From Cloacibacterium sp046296655 (GTDB lineage Bacteria > Bacteroidota > Bacteroidia > Flavobacteriales > Weeksellaceae), in the NCBI GenBank assembly GCA_046296655.1, contig JBKBLE010000009.1:14646-78645 (forward strand): 64,000 bases of DNA, written 5' to 3'. Below, piece after piece: positions 48,971-56,983 of the stretch. Within the stretch, counting starts at the first letter, position 1. Each line of letters starts with the position of its first letter. Under the pieces are notes generated by a model that ran no database searches, was not told the DNA's origin, and saw only the letters and a program-made list of their open reading frames with translations. The position numbers were made by a program, and so were the translations under genes.

Positions 48971-49480
48971 TTAATCAAGAGCGATTTGTCCTTGTCTGCA
49001 AAGCTCAAGTATTTCGTCTACTTTTTCTTTAGTTAAATTTTCGTGATAGAATTTTCCAAGTTGCATCATTGGTGCATAACCGCAAGCTCCAAGACATTCT
49101 GCAGGTTTTAGAGTAAATAAACCATCTGCAGTAGTTTCGCCAGCTTGAATGCCTAATTTTTCTTTGATGTGATTTACAATATCATCACTACCTCTTAGCA
49201 TACAAGGTCCTGTTACACAAACTTCTAGTACATATTTTCCTACTGGTTTCATATTAAACATGGTGTAGAAAGTGGCTACTTCGTACACTTCTATAGGTAG
49301 AATATCTAATATGTTTGCTACATAATCCATCACAGGAACGTCTAACCAACCGCCAAATTCCTTCTGCGCTAAGTGAAGCACAGGAATTAGTGCAGATTTT
49401 TGTTTTCCTTCTGGATATCTTGCAATGATTTGTTTTACTTTTTCTAAAGTTTCTGGTTTAAAAGCAATTGTTTCGCTCAC
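48971..49480 (-). CDS. nuoE: NADH-quinone oxidoreductase subunit E
   Basis: Thioredoxin-like [2Fe-2S] subunit of the NADH arm, 169 residues. The cluster Cys are in VCVTGPCMLRGS (about 85-96) and AECLGACGYAPMMQL (about 126-140), which is the family pattern. It precedes nuoF with a 12-base gap. A heptamer array lies five bases upstream of its start. Confidence 0.95.
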   Translation of the reverse strand: MSETIAFKPETLEKVKQIIARYPEGKQKSALIPVLHLAQKEFGGWLDVPVMDYVANILDILPIEVYEVATFYTMFNMKPVGKYVLEVCVTGPCMLRGSDDIVNHIKEKLGIQAGETTADGLFTLKPAECLGACGYAPMMQLGKFYHENLTKEKVDEILELCRQGQIALD

Positions 49481-49485
49481 TTCTT

Positions 49486-49520
49486 TAAAATTTTAAATTT
49501 TAAATTCTGAATTTTAGATT
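49486..49520. repeat. Heptamer array upstream of nuoE
   Basis: TAAAATT, TTAAATT, TTAAATT, CTGAATT, TTAGATT; five bases upstream of the nuoE ATG. Confidence 0.78.
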
Positions 49521-49558
49521 TAAAATATCTTTAATTCAAATAATTAACTATGGATTTT

Positions 49559-49600
49559 TTAGATTAATAATTTAAAATTTATAATCTAAAATTTATATCT
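49559..49600. repeat. Heptamer array at the nuoD stop codon
   Basis: TTAGATT, AATAATT, TAAAATT, TATAATC, TAAAATT, TATATCT; ends two bases from the nuoD stop. AT content is high, so the register is less certain than for 46491. Confidence 0.65.
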
Positions 49601-49602
49601 TT

Positions 49603-50826
49603 TTATCCGTCTAATTCTCCAGCAATCACGTTCATGCTACTCATCGTAACGATTGCATCAGAAATTACGGCACCTTTAATCATTTCTGGATACGCTTGAT
49701 AATAGATAAAACAAGGTCTTCTAAAGTGCAATCTGTATGGAGTTCTACCGCCATCACTTACTAAATAGAAACCAAGTTCACCGTTTCCACCTTCTACAGA
49801 ATGATAAACTTCACCAGCAGGAATATCAGTTTCGCCCATCACGATTTTGAAGTGATAGATTAATGCTTCCATATTATTATACACTTCTGCTTTTTCTGGT
49901 AAGAAAAATTTTGGTACATCTGCATGGAAATCTCCTTCTGGTAAATTATTATAAGCTTGGTTAATGATTTTCAAACTTTCCCAAATTTCATGTTGACGAA
50001 CCATGAATCTATCATAAGTATCTCCAGCAGTACCAATAGGAATATTGAAATCAAAATCTTGGTATGATGAATAAGGACTTGCTACTCTCACGTCATAATC
50101 TACACCAGCAGCTCTTAAGTTAGGACCTGCAAAACTGTAATTTAATGCACGTTCTGCACTAATAGGACCAGCACCGATGGTTCTGTCCATGAAGATTCTG
50201 TTTCTTTCTACTAAATTTGAAAATTCTTGGAATCTTGCAGGGAAAGTTTTTAAGAAATCTTTTAATAATTCGTGGAATTTAGGAGTGAAATCTCTCTCGA
50301 AGCCACCAATTCTACCCATGTTTGTAGTCATTCTAGCGCCACAAACTTGTTCGTAGATATCGTAAATTTTTTCTCTGTCTTGGAAAACGTAGGTGAAACC
50401 AGTTAAAGCTCCTGTATCTACAGCAATTACGGAGTTACAAACCAAGTGGTCTGCAATACGAGCTAATTCCATCATTATAACACGCATGTAATCTACTCTT
50501 TTTGGGACTTCAATCCCTAGAAGTTTTTCTACTGTCATGTGCCAACCAATGTTATTGATAGGTGCAGAGCAATAATTTAAACGGTCTGTAAGAGTGGTAA
50601 TTTGTGTGAAATTTCTACGTTCAGCAATTTTTTCAAAAGCTCTGTGAATATAACCTACAGTTTGTTCAGAATGAAGAATTCTCTCACCATCCATGGTTAA
50701 CACATTTTGGAAAATTCCGTGTGTAGCAGGGTGAGTAGGACCGAGGTTCAGTGTATATAATTGACCATCTACTTGCTCTTGAGCATCGTATTGGCTAAGT
50801 AAATTGGATAATTGATTGTCTTTCAT
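49603..50826 (-). CDS. nuoD: NADH-quinone oxidoreductase subunit D
   Basis: 49-kDa-type subunit of complex I that, with NuoB, forms the quinone site, 407 residues. Signatures are LNLGPTHPATHGIFQNVLTM (about 27-46), EQTVGYIHRAFEKIAE (about 55-70) and RIADHLVCN. The C-terminal arginine site is in EMIKGAVISD. NuoC and NuoD are separate here, not fused as in E. coli. Confidence 0.96.
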   Translation of the reverse strand: MKDNQLSNLLSQYDAQEQVDGQLYTLNLGPTHPATHGIFQNVLTMDGERILHSEQTVGYIHRAFEKIAERRNFTQITTLTDRLNYCSAPINNIGWHMTVEKLLGIEVPKRVDYMRVIMMELARIADHLVCNSVIAVDTGALTGFTYVFQDREKIYDIYEQVCGARMTTNMGRIGGFERDFTPKFHELLKDFLKTFPARFQEFSNLVERNRIFMDRTIGAGPISAERALNYSFAGPNLRAAGVDYDVRVASPYSSYQDFDFNIPIGTAGDTYDRFMVRQHEIWESLKIINQAYNNLPEGDFHADVPKFFLPEKAEVYNNMEALIYHFKIVMGETDIPAGEVYHSVEGGNGELGFYLVSDGGRTPYRLHFRRPCFIYYQAYPEMIKGAVISDAIVTMSSMNVIAGELDG

Positions 50827-50848
50827 AATAATTTAGATTTCAGAATTT

Positions 50849-51343
50849 TTATCTACCGAACATAGAGTCGTCTTTGTCAGTTCTTGTTCCATCTTCTAGT
50901 GCATATTCTTTTAGAAGAGGGTGATAACCTAGTTCTTCCATATTTAGAATAACTCTTAAATCTGGGTGACCTTTAAACTTAATTCCGTAGAAATCATATG
51001 TTTCTCTTTCCATCCAATTGGCTCCTGAATACAAGTCTGTGATAGAATCTACCTCGGCATTATCTTTTGGGAAAAAGCTTTTGATTCTTATTCTGAAATT
51101 TTCTTGTAAATTATGAAGGTGATAGATTACTCCAAGTTCCTTCTCCTTATGGTCTGGATAATGAATGCCACAAATATCTGTAAGGAACATAAAATTAAGA
51201 GAAGACTCTTTAAGGTGATGAATCACTTTTTTAAGCTCTTCTTTTTTTACTTCTACAGTAAGAAATCCATAAGGTTCAGACGAAGAAATCACTGCTTCTG
51301 GAAATTCTCTATTGATGGCTTCTAAAACAAATTCGCTTGTCAT
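50849..51343 (-). CDS. nuoC: NADH-quinone oxidoreductase subunit C
   Basis: 30-kDa-type subunit of the complex I hydrophilic arm, 164 residues. The family signature is WMERETYDFYGIKFKGHPDL (about 110-129), followed by RVILNMEELGYHPLLKEY. It has no cofactor. The gene ends 22 bases before nuoD. The gap to nuoB (125 bases) has weak short repeats but nothing I can call. Confidence 0.95.
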   Translation of the reverse strand: MTSEFVLEAINREFPEAVISSSEPYGFLTVEVKKEELKKVIHHLKESSLNFMFLTDICGIHYPDHKEKELGVIYHLHNLQENFRIRIKSFFPKDNAEVDSITDLYSGANWMERETYDFYGIKFKGHPDLRVILNMEELGYHPLLKEYALEDGTRTDKDDSMFGR

Positions 51344-51468
51344 ATTATTAATTTGAAAATTTGAAATCGAGGTAAATTACATCGCCTTCAAAAATTTGTT
51401 TCTATTATTGTTTCAAATTTATTTTTGATAAACGCAAGACTTGAAATTCAAATCTTTACATTTTCAAA

Positions 51469-52026
51469 TTACTTAATTCCGTAGCTTTCTAATAAAGCTT
51501 TGTATTCTGGTAAATCTCTTCTTCTTAAACTTTCGTTTTCTGCCAAAGCTTGTACTTGCATGTAACCTTCTAGAATTTGTTCTGGTCTTGGTGGGCATCC
51601 TGGAACATATACATCTACAGGAATGATTTTATCAATTCCTTGTAAAACAGAATAAGTATCAAAAATACCACCACTACTTGCACAAGCACCTACAGCAACT
51701 ACCCATCTTGGTTCTGCCATCTGTGTATAAACTTGTTTAAGAACTGGAGCTAATTTTTTAGAAATAGTACCACAAACCAGTAGGATATCCGCTTGTCTTG
51801 GCGAGAAACTCATTCTCTCTGCCCCGAATCTAGATAAATCATAGTTAGGAGCCATAGTTGCCATAAATTCGATACCACAACAAGAAGTAGCAAATGGTAA
51901 TGGCCAAAGCGAAAACTTACGCGCCATACCAATAATATCGCTTAATTTTCCTGCGAAAAAACCTTCACCTTCTATTCCTGGAGGCGCAGGCGCATTAGTA
52001 TTGATTACAGGTTTATTATCTGACAT
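51469..52026 (-). CDS. nuoB: NADH-quinone oxidoreductase subunit B
   Basis: Carries the terminal [4Fe-4S] cluster N2 of complex I, 185 residues. Cluster ligands are the tandem Cys in FATSCCGIEFMAT (about 46-58), Cys in VAVGACASSGG (about 111-121) and Cys in YVPGCPPRPEQ (about 143-153). The N-terminus has a Pro-rich extension before the conserved LSDIIGMARKFSLWPL. Confidence 0.96.
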   Translation of the reverse strand: MSDNKPVINTNAPAPPGIEGEGFFAGKLSDIIGMARKFSLWPLPFATSCCGIEFMATMAPNYDLSRFGAERMSFSPRQADILLVCGTISKKLAPVLKQVYTQMAEPRWVVAVGACASSGGIFDTYSVLQGIDKIIPVDVYVPGCPPRPEQILEGYMQVQALAENESLRRRDLPEYKALLESYGIK

Positions 52027-52094
52027 TTTTAATTTTTTTAAAGTTTTTTTGAAAAATCTTACTCTAATGTGTAAAACACTTTAGCGGTATAAAT

Positions 52095-52466
52095 TTACTT
52101 ATCCCAATCTAAAGCTCCACGTTTTAGTACATAGAAAAATCCTATGAAGAAGATTGCTATAAACGTAGTTACAGCAAGGAATCCTTCAAATCCTAATTCT
52201 TTAAAATTTACAGCGTAAGGATAGAAAAAAACAATTTCTATGTCGAATAAAACGAATAAAATAGCGGTAAGAAAATATTTTACAGAAAACGGAGTTCTTG
52301 CATTTCCTTCAACTTCAATTCCACACTCGAAAGTGTCATCTTTAGTAGCTCCAGAAGTGTGTCTTTTAGGACCCCAATTGTGTGATGCGTATAATGTAAA
52401 TAACACAAAACCTAAACCTACTGCCGCCTGAATAAGAACAGGGATATAATTATCAGGTAAATTCAT
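52095..52466 (-). CDS. nuoA: NADH-quinone oxidoreductase subunit A
   Basis: First gene of the nuo operon, 123 residues with three membrane segments. The conserved loop is YECG-like FECGIEVEGNARTPFSVKYF (about 46-65), followed by LFDIEIVFFYPYAV (about 72-85) with the acidic residues of helix 2. The promoter box at 52490-52497 places a start about 20 bases upstream of the ATG. The gene order A-B-C-D-E-F-G-H-I-J-K-L-M-N is complete and canonical. Confidence 0.95.
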   Translation of the reverse strand: MNLPDNYIPVLIQAAVGLGFVLFTLYASHNWGPKRHTSGATKDDTFECGIEVEGNARTPFSVKYFLTAILFVLFDIEIVFFYPYAVNFKELGFEGFLAVTTFIAIFFIGFFYVLKRGALDWDK

Positions 52467-52489
52467 CTCTATTAAGTATTTCTAACCGG

Positions 52490-52497
52490 CAAATTTA
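52490..52497 (-). promoter_or_regulatory. -7 promoter box of the nuo operon
   Basis: TAAATTTG on the minus strand matches TAnnTTTG, 23 bases before the nuoA ATG. Confidence 0.65.
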
Positions 52498-52583
52498 CGA
52501 AATATAAATAGAAAAGAGAAGTATTTTTTATGACTTTTGTGGATAAAAAAAGGTTTTCTCTAATTTAGAATTAATAAAAATAA

Positions 52584-52763
52584 CTACTTGTTCTTGAGGT
52601 TTTTTAAAACCTTAAAAGCAATGAATGCAATGTACCCAAAAAGAAAACTCGCAAACAAAATATTAATGATAGCGTTAGTTTTCTCATCTTTTACTTGGAA
52701 AAACTGATTGTACAACACGTACATGATGATAATGCCAATGTAATAATAAAGTTGAGTTTTCAT
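52584..52763 (-). CDS. Small two-helix membrane protein (59 residues)
   Basis: A short open frame from ATG 52761-52763 to TAG. It reads MKTQLYYYIGIIIMYVLYNQ, then a charged loop FFQVKDEKTNA, then a second hydrophobic segment INILFASFLFGYIAFIAF and a basic tail KVLKNLKNK. That is a helix-loop-helix membrane protein with a positive-inside C-terminus. It starts 10 bases after the stop of the GNAT-like gene on the same strand and precedes nuoA. I do not recognise the family. The layout and spacing make a real gene likely. Confidence 0.7.
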   Translation of the reverse strand: MKTQLYYYIGIIIMYVLYNQFFQVKDEKTNAIINILFASFLFGYIAFIAFKVLKNLKNK

Positions 52764-52773
52764 TTCTAAATTT

Positions 52774-53898
52774 TTAAAATTCTAAAGAGTAAGTTCTTCG
52801 TCTCTTGTGGTTTACAGGATTGTAATCTTGCCAAAGTAATTGGATGTTTTTGTTCTCTTCTAACTCTGGATTTGTCTCTAAAAATTTCACTCCTTTTTTC
52901 TTAAAAGTTTTCCAAATTTCTTTGAAAATAATCGCCGTAACTCCTCTTCTTTGGTATTCTGGATGAATTCCTATCAAATAAAAATTAGCTCTTTCGTTTT
53001 TTCTGCCTGCGTTTAGTAAATGATACCATCCAAAAGGTAATAAACTACCATTGGCTTTTTGCAAAGCTCTAGAATATGAAGGCATGGTAATCGCAAAGGA
53101 AATCAACTTGTCATCCTTATCCGTGATGCAGATAATGTAATCTTTGTCTATAAAACCGAAGTATTTTTCTTTGTAATGTAGGATTTGCTCATCGGTAATA
53201 GGAGTGTAAGTAGAAAGATTTTTGTATGTTTCGTCTAATAACTTAAACATCGGTTCTACCAAAGGTAGAATTTCTTCTTTGGAATTGAATTTTATAGTTT
53301 TTAGTTGATATTTTTCTGCGATGAGTTGGCTAAATTTTTCAACTTTATCTGGTAAAACATCAGGGAACATAATTTCAAATTCTACCCATTCTTTTTCTTT
53401 CACCAATCCCAATTTTTCTAAATGTTTTGGATAATAGCTGAAATTGTAAATCCCAATCATCGTTGCCAATCTGTCAAACCCGAAAGTGAGCATTCCTGCC
53501 TTGTCTAGATTGGTAAAACCCATCGGTCCTTCTATTTTTTTGATATTTTTTTCTTTAGCATAAGCTATAGCAGTATTAATGAGAGCTTTAGAAACGGCTT
53601 CATCATCTATAAAATCTAACCATCCGAATCTTACTTTTTCTATGCCAAGTTCTTGTGCTTCTTTGTGATTAATCATCACCGCAATTCTTCCTACGATTTC
53701 ATCATCTCTGTAAGCCAAAAATTGCTTAGCTTCAGAATAAGCAAGAGCAGGGTTTTCTTCTTTGTTCCAAATGCTTTTCTCATCTTTGATTAAAGATGGT
53801 ACATAATTTTTATTATTTTTGTACAGATTCATCGGGAATTTGATAAAATCTGATAATTGTTTCTCGGTAGTAACTTGAGTGATTTTTACTTCAGACAT
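52774..53898 (-). CDS. Two-domain GNAT-like acyltransferase, unknown substrate
   Basis: Protein of 374 residues. The N-terminal half (about 1-180) has a degenerate GNAT-like layout, with QFLAYRDDEIVGRIAVMINH and KKIEGPMGFTNLDKAGML. The C-terminal half (about 190-374) includes the acetyl-CoA-type motif FYLIGIHPEYQRRGVTAIIF (about 309-328) and LETNPELEENKNIQLLW. Similar proteins in databases carry loose names; no substrate can be assigned. A -7 box at 53918 fits the ATG. Confidence 0.8.
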   Translation of the reverse strand: MSEVKITQVTTEKQLSDFIKFPMNLYKNNKNYVPSLIKDEKSIWNKEENPALAYSEAKQFLAYRDDEIVGRIAVMINHKEAQELGIEKVRFGWLDFIDDEAVSKALINTAIAYAKEKNIKKIEGPMGFTNLDKAGMLTFGFDRLATMIGIYNFSYYPKHLEKLGLVKEKEWVEFEIMFPDVLPDKVEKFSQLIAEKYQLKTIKFNSKEEILPLVEPMFKLLDETYKNLSTYTPITDEQILHYKEKYFGFIDKDYIICITDKDDKLISFAITMPSYSRALQKANGSLLPFGWYHLLNAGRKNERANFYLIGIHPEYQRRGVTAIIFKEIWKTFKKKGVKFLETNPELEENKNIQLLWQDYNPVNHKRRRTYSLEF

Positions 53899-53917
53899 GT
53901 TTAGATAATTAGAAAAA

Positions 53918-53925
53918 CAAAGATA
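53918..53925 (-). promoter_or_regulatory. -7 promoter box of the GNAT-like gene
   Basis: TATCTTTG on the minus strand matches TAnnTTTG, 19 bases before the ATG. Confidence 0.6.
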
Positions 53926-54002
53926 GTGTAAAAGATGACAATGCCCAAGTTTGGCACAGTTTTTACTTCAAAAAGAATAAACAACAAAAACAAAATAAAT
54001 AT

Positions 54003-54713
54003 ATGACAGGTTATTATTTAATTTTAGGAGTGTTAATGCTCGTGAGTTGGTTGGTTTCGGCCAGATTGAAGTCGAAATTTCAACATTATTCCAAAGTCCA
54101 TCTCAGAAATGGAATGTCTGGGAAAGAAATTGCCGAAAAAATGCTTCGCGATAATGGGATTTATGATGTGCAAGTGATTTCTGTTCCTGGTCAATTAACG
54201 GATCATTATAATCCAGTAAATAAAACAGTAAATCTTTCTGAAGGAGTTTACATGCAGAGAAATGCAGCTGCAGCAGCGGTTGCTGCTCACGAATGTGGTC
54301 ATGCTATACAACATGCAGTAGGTTATTCTATGTTACAACTTCGGTCTAAACTGGTTCCGCTAGTAAATATTAGTTCTACGCTTTCTCAGTTTGTAATTTT
54401 TGCGGGGATTTCTGTGATGATTGCTTCTAGAAGTATTCAGAATCCGCAAGGGAATACTACAGTTTTGGCGATTGGTGTTTTACTTTTTGCAGTAACTACA
54501 CTTTTTGCGTTCATCACTTTACCAGTAGAGTATGACGCAAGTAAAAGAGCGCTAGCTTGGTTAGAAAATTCTGGAACTTTAGGCAGAGAAGAGCATGCTG
54601 CGGCTGAAGATTCTCTAAAATGGGCAGCGAGAACTTATGTAGTAGCAGCAATTGGTTCATTAGCACAATTGCTTTATTGGGCATCAATGCTTTTCGGAGG
54701 AAGAAGAGAGTAA
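54003..54713 (+). CDS. Membrane zinc metallopeptidase, YugP type
   Basis: Integral membrane peptidase of 236 residues. An N-terminal membrane segment (about 2-18) precedes the conserved HLRNGMSGKEIAEKMLRDNG and DHYNPVNKTVNLSEGVY. The zinc motif AAHECGHAIQHA (about 94-105) is HExxH-like, His-Glu-Cys-Gly-His. Three further hydrophobic segments and the third-ligand region LPVEYDASKRALAWL follow. The physiological substrate of this family is not established. It converges on yigZ with a two-base gap. Confidence 0.9.
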   Translation: MTGYYLILGVLMLVSWLVSARLKSKFQHYSKVHLRNGMSGKEIAEKMLRDNGIYDVQVISVPGQLTDHYNPVNKTVNLSEGVYMQRNAAAAAVAAHECGHAIQHAVGYSMLQLRSKLVPLVNISSTLSQFVIFAGISVMIASRSIQNPQGNTTVLAIGVLLFAVTTLFAFITLPVEYDASKRALAWLENSGTLGREEHAAAEDSLKWAARTYVVAAIGSLAQLLYWASMLFGGRRE

Positions 54714-54715
54714 TC

Positions 54716-55321
54716 TTAGTCTAAAAATTTAAAATTTACATATTGAATCTCGGATAAAAGTTCCGAGATTTTTTCTTTTTCTGACAAATTGAGCCTTGCT
54801 GTTATCATACAATCTTCTTGTGCATCGAAATTCAAGACTTTCGCATCAAATTTATTGAGAAGAGAAAAGATGATGTTTTGTTGAGAAAATTTGAATTGAA
54901 TTTTGAGATCGGTTTCTAATTCTTTGGTGATAATTTCTGCGTGTTCCAAAGTATATTTGGTGCTTTCTTTGTAGGTTTTTACCAAACCAGAAACGCCTAA
55001 TTTGGTTCCCCCATAATAACGAACGATTACCACTAAAACATTGGTAAGATTATGAGCGAGAAGTTGATTGTAAATAGGTAGACCAGCACTTCCTGAAGGT
55101 TCGCCGTCATCATTTGCGCGGTAATTTTCACCATTAATTCCTATTCTGAATGCATAACAGTGATGCGTAGCTTTGGGATGTTCTTCTTTTAAGCCTTCCA
55201 AAGCAGTTCTGAGTTCCTTTTCGTTATTGACAGGAAATGCAAAACCGATAAATTTGCTCCCTTTTTCTTTGAGCAAAATATCTCGAACTTCAGATTTTAT
55301 GGTGGTGTAATTGTATTGCAT
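54716..55321 (-). CDS. IMPACT/YigZ-family protein
   Basis: Protein of 201 residues. The N-terminal IMPACT domain (about 1-115) has KGSKFIGFAFPVNNEKELR, HHCYAFRIG and the signature DDGEPSGSAGLPIYNQLLA, followed by VVRYYGGTKLGVSGL. The C-terminal ferredoxin-like domain (about 135-200) is DUF1949-like. IMPACT proteins in eukaryotes modulate translation control through GCN1; the bacterial role is unclear. Start and the ribD stop share one base (TAATG), showing coupling. Confidence 0.92.
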   Translation of the reverse strand: MQYNYTTIKSEVRDILLKEKGSKFIGFAFPVNNEKELRTALEGLKEEHPKATHHCYAFRIGINGENYRANDDGEPSGSAGLPIYNQLLAHNLTNVLVVIVRYYGGTKLGVSGLVKTYKESTKYTLEHAEIITKELETDLKIQFKFSQQNIIFSLLNKFDAKVLNFDAQEDCMITARLNLSEKEKISELLSEIQYVNFKFLD

Positions 55322-56343
55322 TACAGATTTCTATAAATAGAAACTACATTATCTCTAAAAAACTTTTCTTCAGTCGATTTTCCATTAAATTTAGGAGCTT
55401 TTGTGCCATTTTCTAATAGGAGGTTTTCATTTTTTATGATGATGGTTTCGTCCCAAAGATTTTGGTCAATAAAAGTTTGTAAAGTTCTGCTTCCTCCTTC
55501 TACTAAAACCGATTGAATCTGATTTTCGTAAAGTTTTTGCATGAGTTCTTCCATGAAATTTTCTTTAGAAATTTTGATGAATTTTACATTTCCTTCTTCT
55601 TCCTCTTTTTCTTGATTGAAAACCAAAGTAGGAGCTTCATCATTATAAACTTTAAAATTTCTGGGAACTTTTAAATCAAAATCAATCAAAATTCTCACAG
55701 GATTTCTACCTTCTACTAATCGAGTAGTTAAGCTAGGATTGTCATTCAAAGCGGTTTGAGTGCCCACCAAAATAGCATGCTCTTCGCTTCTGATTTGATG
55801 TACAAATTGAGAAGCCAATTCATTAGATATTTTAGTAGGTTTAAAATCTTGGTCGATAAAACCGTCTTTGCTTTCAGCCCATTTTAGAATCAGATAAGGA
55901 CGTTTTTTCTCATGGAAAGTGAAAAATCTTTTGTTTAAATCTCTACATTCATCTTCCAAAATTCCAGAAATGGTTTCTATTCCTGCATCCATAAGGATTT
56001 TTTTGCCTTTTCCGTTTACTTTATCATGGCTGTCCATTGCGCCAATCACTACTTTCTTAAAACCAATTTCTTTTAATTTCAATGAGCAAGGTGGCGTTTT
56101 TCCGAAATGCGCACAAGGTTCCAGTGAAACGTAAATGGTAGATTCTGGTAAAAGTTCTGGATTTTGTACAGAATTGATGGCGTTTATTTCTGCATGAGCT
56201 TCACCCGCTTTTTGGTGAAAACCTTCGCCAATGATGACATCGTTATGAACAATTACTGCGCCGACTAAAGGATTTGGATAGGTTTTTCCAGTCGCTTTTT
56301 TGGCAAGTTCTATACAGCGTTTTATGTAAGTTTCGTGATTCAT
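55321..56343 (-). CDS. ribD: Riboflavin biosynthesis deaminase/reductase
   Basis: Bifunctional enzyme of 340 residues for riboflavin synthesis. The N-terminal deaminase has zinc ligands in HAEINAI (His50, catalytic Glu52) and in EPCAHFGKTPPCSLKL (Cys77, Cys86). The C-terminal reductase (about 145-340) starts RPYLILKWAESKDGFID and has ILVGTQTALNDNPSLTTR and VLVEGGSRTLQTFI. No FMN riboswitch is seen upstream. A terminator-like stem lies between its start and the upstream gene's stop. Confidence 0.94.
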   Translation of the reverse strand: MNHETYIKRCIELAKKATGKTYPNPLVGAVIVHNDVIIGEGFHQKAGEAHAEINAINSVQNPELLPESTIYVSLEPCAHFGKTPPCSLKLKEIGFKKVVIGAMDSHDKVNGKGKKILMDAGIETISGILEDECRDLNKRFFTFHEKKRPYLILKWAESKDGFIDQDFKPTKISNELASQFVHQIRSEEHAILVGTQTALNDNPSLTTRLVEGRNPVRILIDFDLKVPRNFKVYNDEAPTLVFNQEKEEEEGNVKFIKISKENFMEELMQKLYENQIQSVLVEGGSRTLQTFIDQNLWDETIIIKNENLLLENGTKAPKFNGKSTEEKFFRDNVVSIYRNL

Positions 56344-56350
56344 TTTATTT

Positions 56351-56381
56351 GAAAAAAAATTCCGAAAAAAATTCCGGAATT
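56351..56381 (-). terminator. Stem with T run before ribD
   Basis: AATTCCG / CGGAATT (56358-56364, 56375-56381); in the minus direction it is followed by a T run. It would end the 56380 gene's transcript and leaves ribD with little room for its own promoter. Confidence 0.65.
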
Positions 56382-56982
56382 AGTTTGTTTTTAAAGTTAC
56401 AGAAGGAATGGTCATGGTAATAATTCCTTCTAAAAGTTTATTTCTTTTTTTGCCGATTGATTTTTGAAAGCCTTTAGCATCTCCAGTAGATTTTTCTTTG
56501 TAGGCAACAATCATAAAAGTACTTTCTTCGCCTAACAGAGTGTTTCTAAATCTATAGATGTTATAATCTGCAAATTCTTGTTCTGGTGCTTCCGCTTTTT
56601 TATCTTTTGGAACATTGGTGGTGATAAAATCGACTACAAACTCGGTTCCATTAGGATTTTCGGTAACATTGTAAGTGCAATATTTATCAGTTTCTGCTCT
56701 TCGGTCGAGTTCTTCTGTTTTTTGATAAGTAGCTTCTTTAGCGTCAATATTTTTATTGAAAAAATAAATGGTAATTACCGCTGAAGCATCTTCTATTCTT
56801 TCGTCTTCTAAAATGTATTCTTGTACAAATTGGACTTTAGATTTTTGTTGTGCCGAAACCAAAACATATTTACTTTCGTTAAAGGTAAGTTCTGGCACAC
56901 CAATTAAGTCTTCGGTGTTTTGTGAATAAAAAATCCCCGAAAATAGTAAAAGTACAACGATCGAAAACAGTTTATGCATCAT
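56380..56982 (-). CDS. Hypothetical secreted protein
   Basis: No family is recognised. The 200-residue protein has a clear signal peptide (about 1-20, hydrophobic core LFSIVVLLLFSGIF, then YSQN). The mature part is rich in beta-type stretches, for example VQEYILEDERIEDASAVITI and CTYNVTENPNGTEFVVDF. The C-terminus reads LLEGIITMTIPSVTLK. It lies one base after the DUF349 gene on the same strand (stop of one next to start of the other). Location is periplasm or envelope. Confidence 0.8.
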   Translation of the reverse strand: MMHKLFSIVVLLLFSGIFYSQNTEDLIGVPELTFNESKYVLVSAQQKSKVQFVQEYILEDERIEDASAVITIYFFNKNIDAKEATYQKTEELDRRAETDKYCTYNVTENPNGTEFVVDFITTNVPKDKKAEAPEQEFADYNIYRFRNTLLGEESTFMIVAYKEKSTGDAKGFQKSIGKKRNKLLEGIITMTIPSVTLKTN

Positions 56983-56983
56983 G

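Noticed and set aside
51344..51468. Further heptamer array between nuoC and nuoB
   Set aside because: TTTGAAA-like words recur, but the period shifts between 7 and 8 and the sequence is too AT-rich to tell from chance.
53942..53956. Operator-like palindrome (TGCC...GGCA) before the Zn peptidase gene
   Set aside because: Short and imperfect, with no promoter box in a fitting position.
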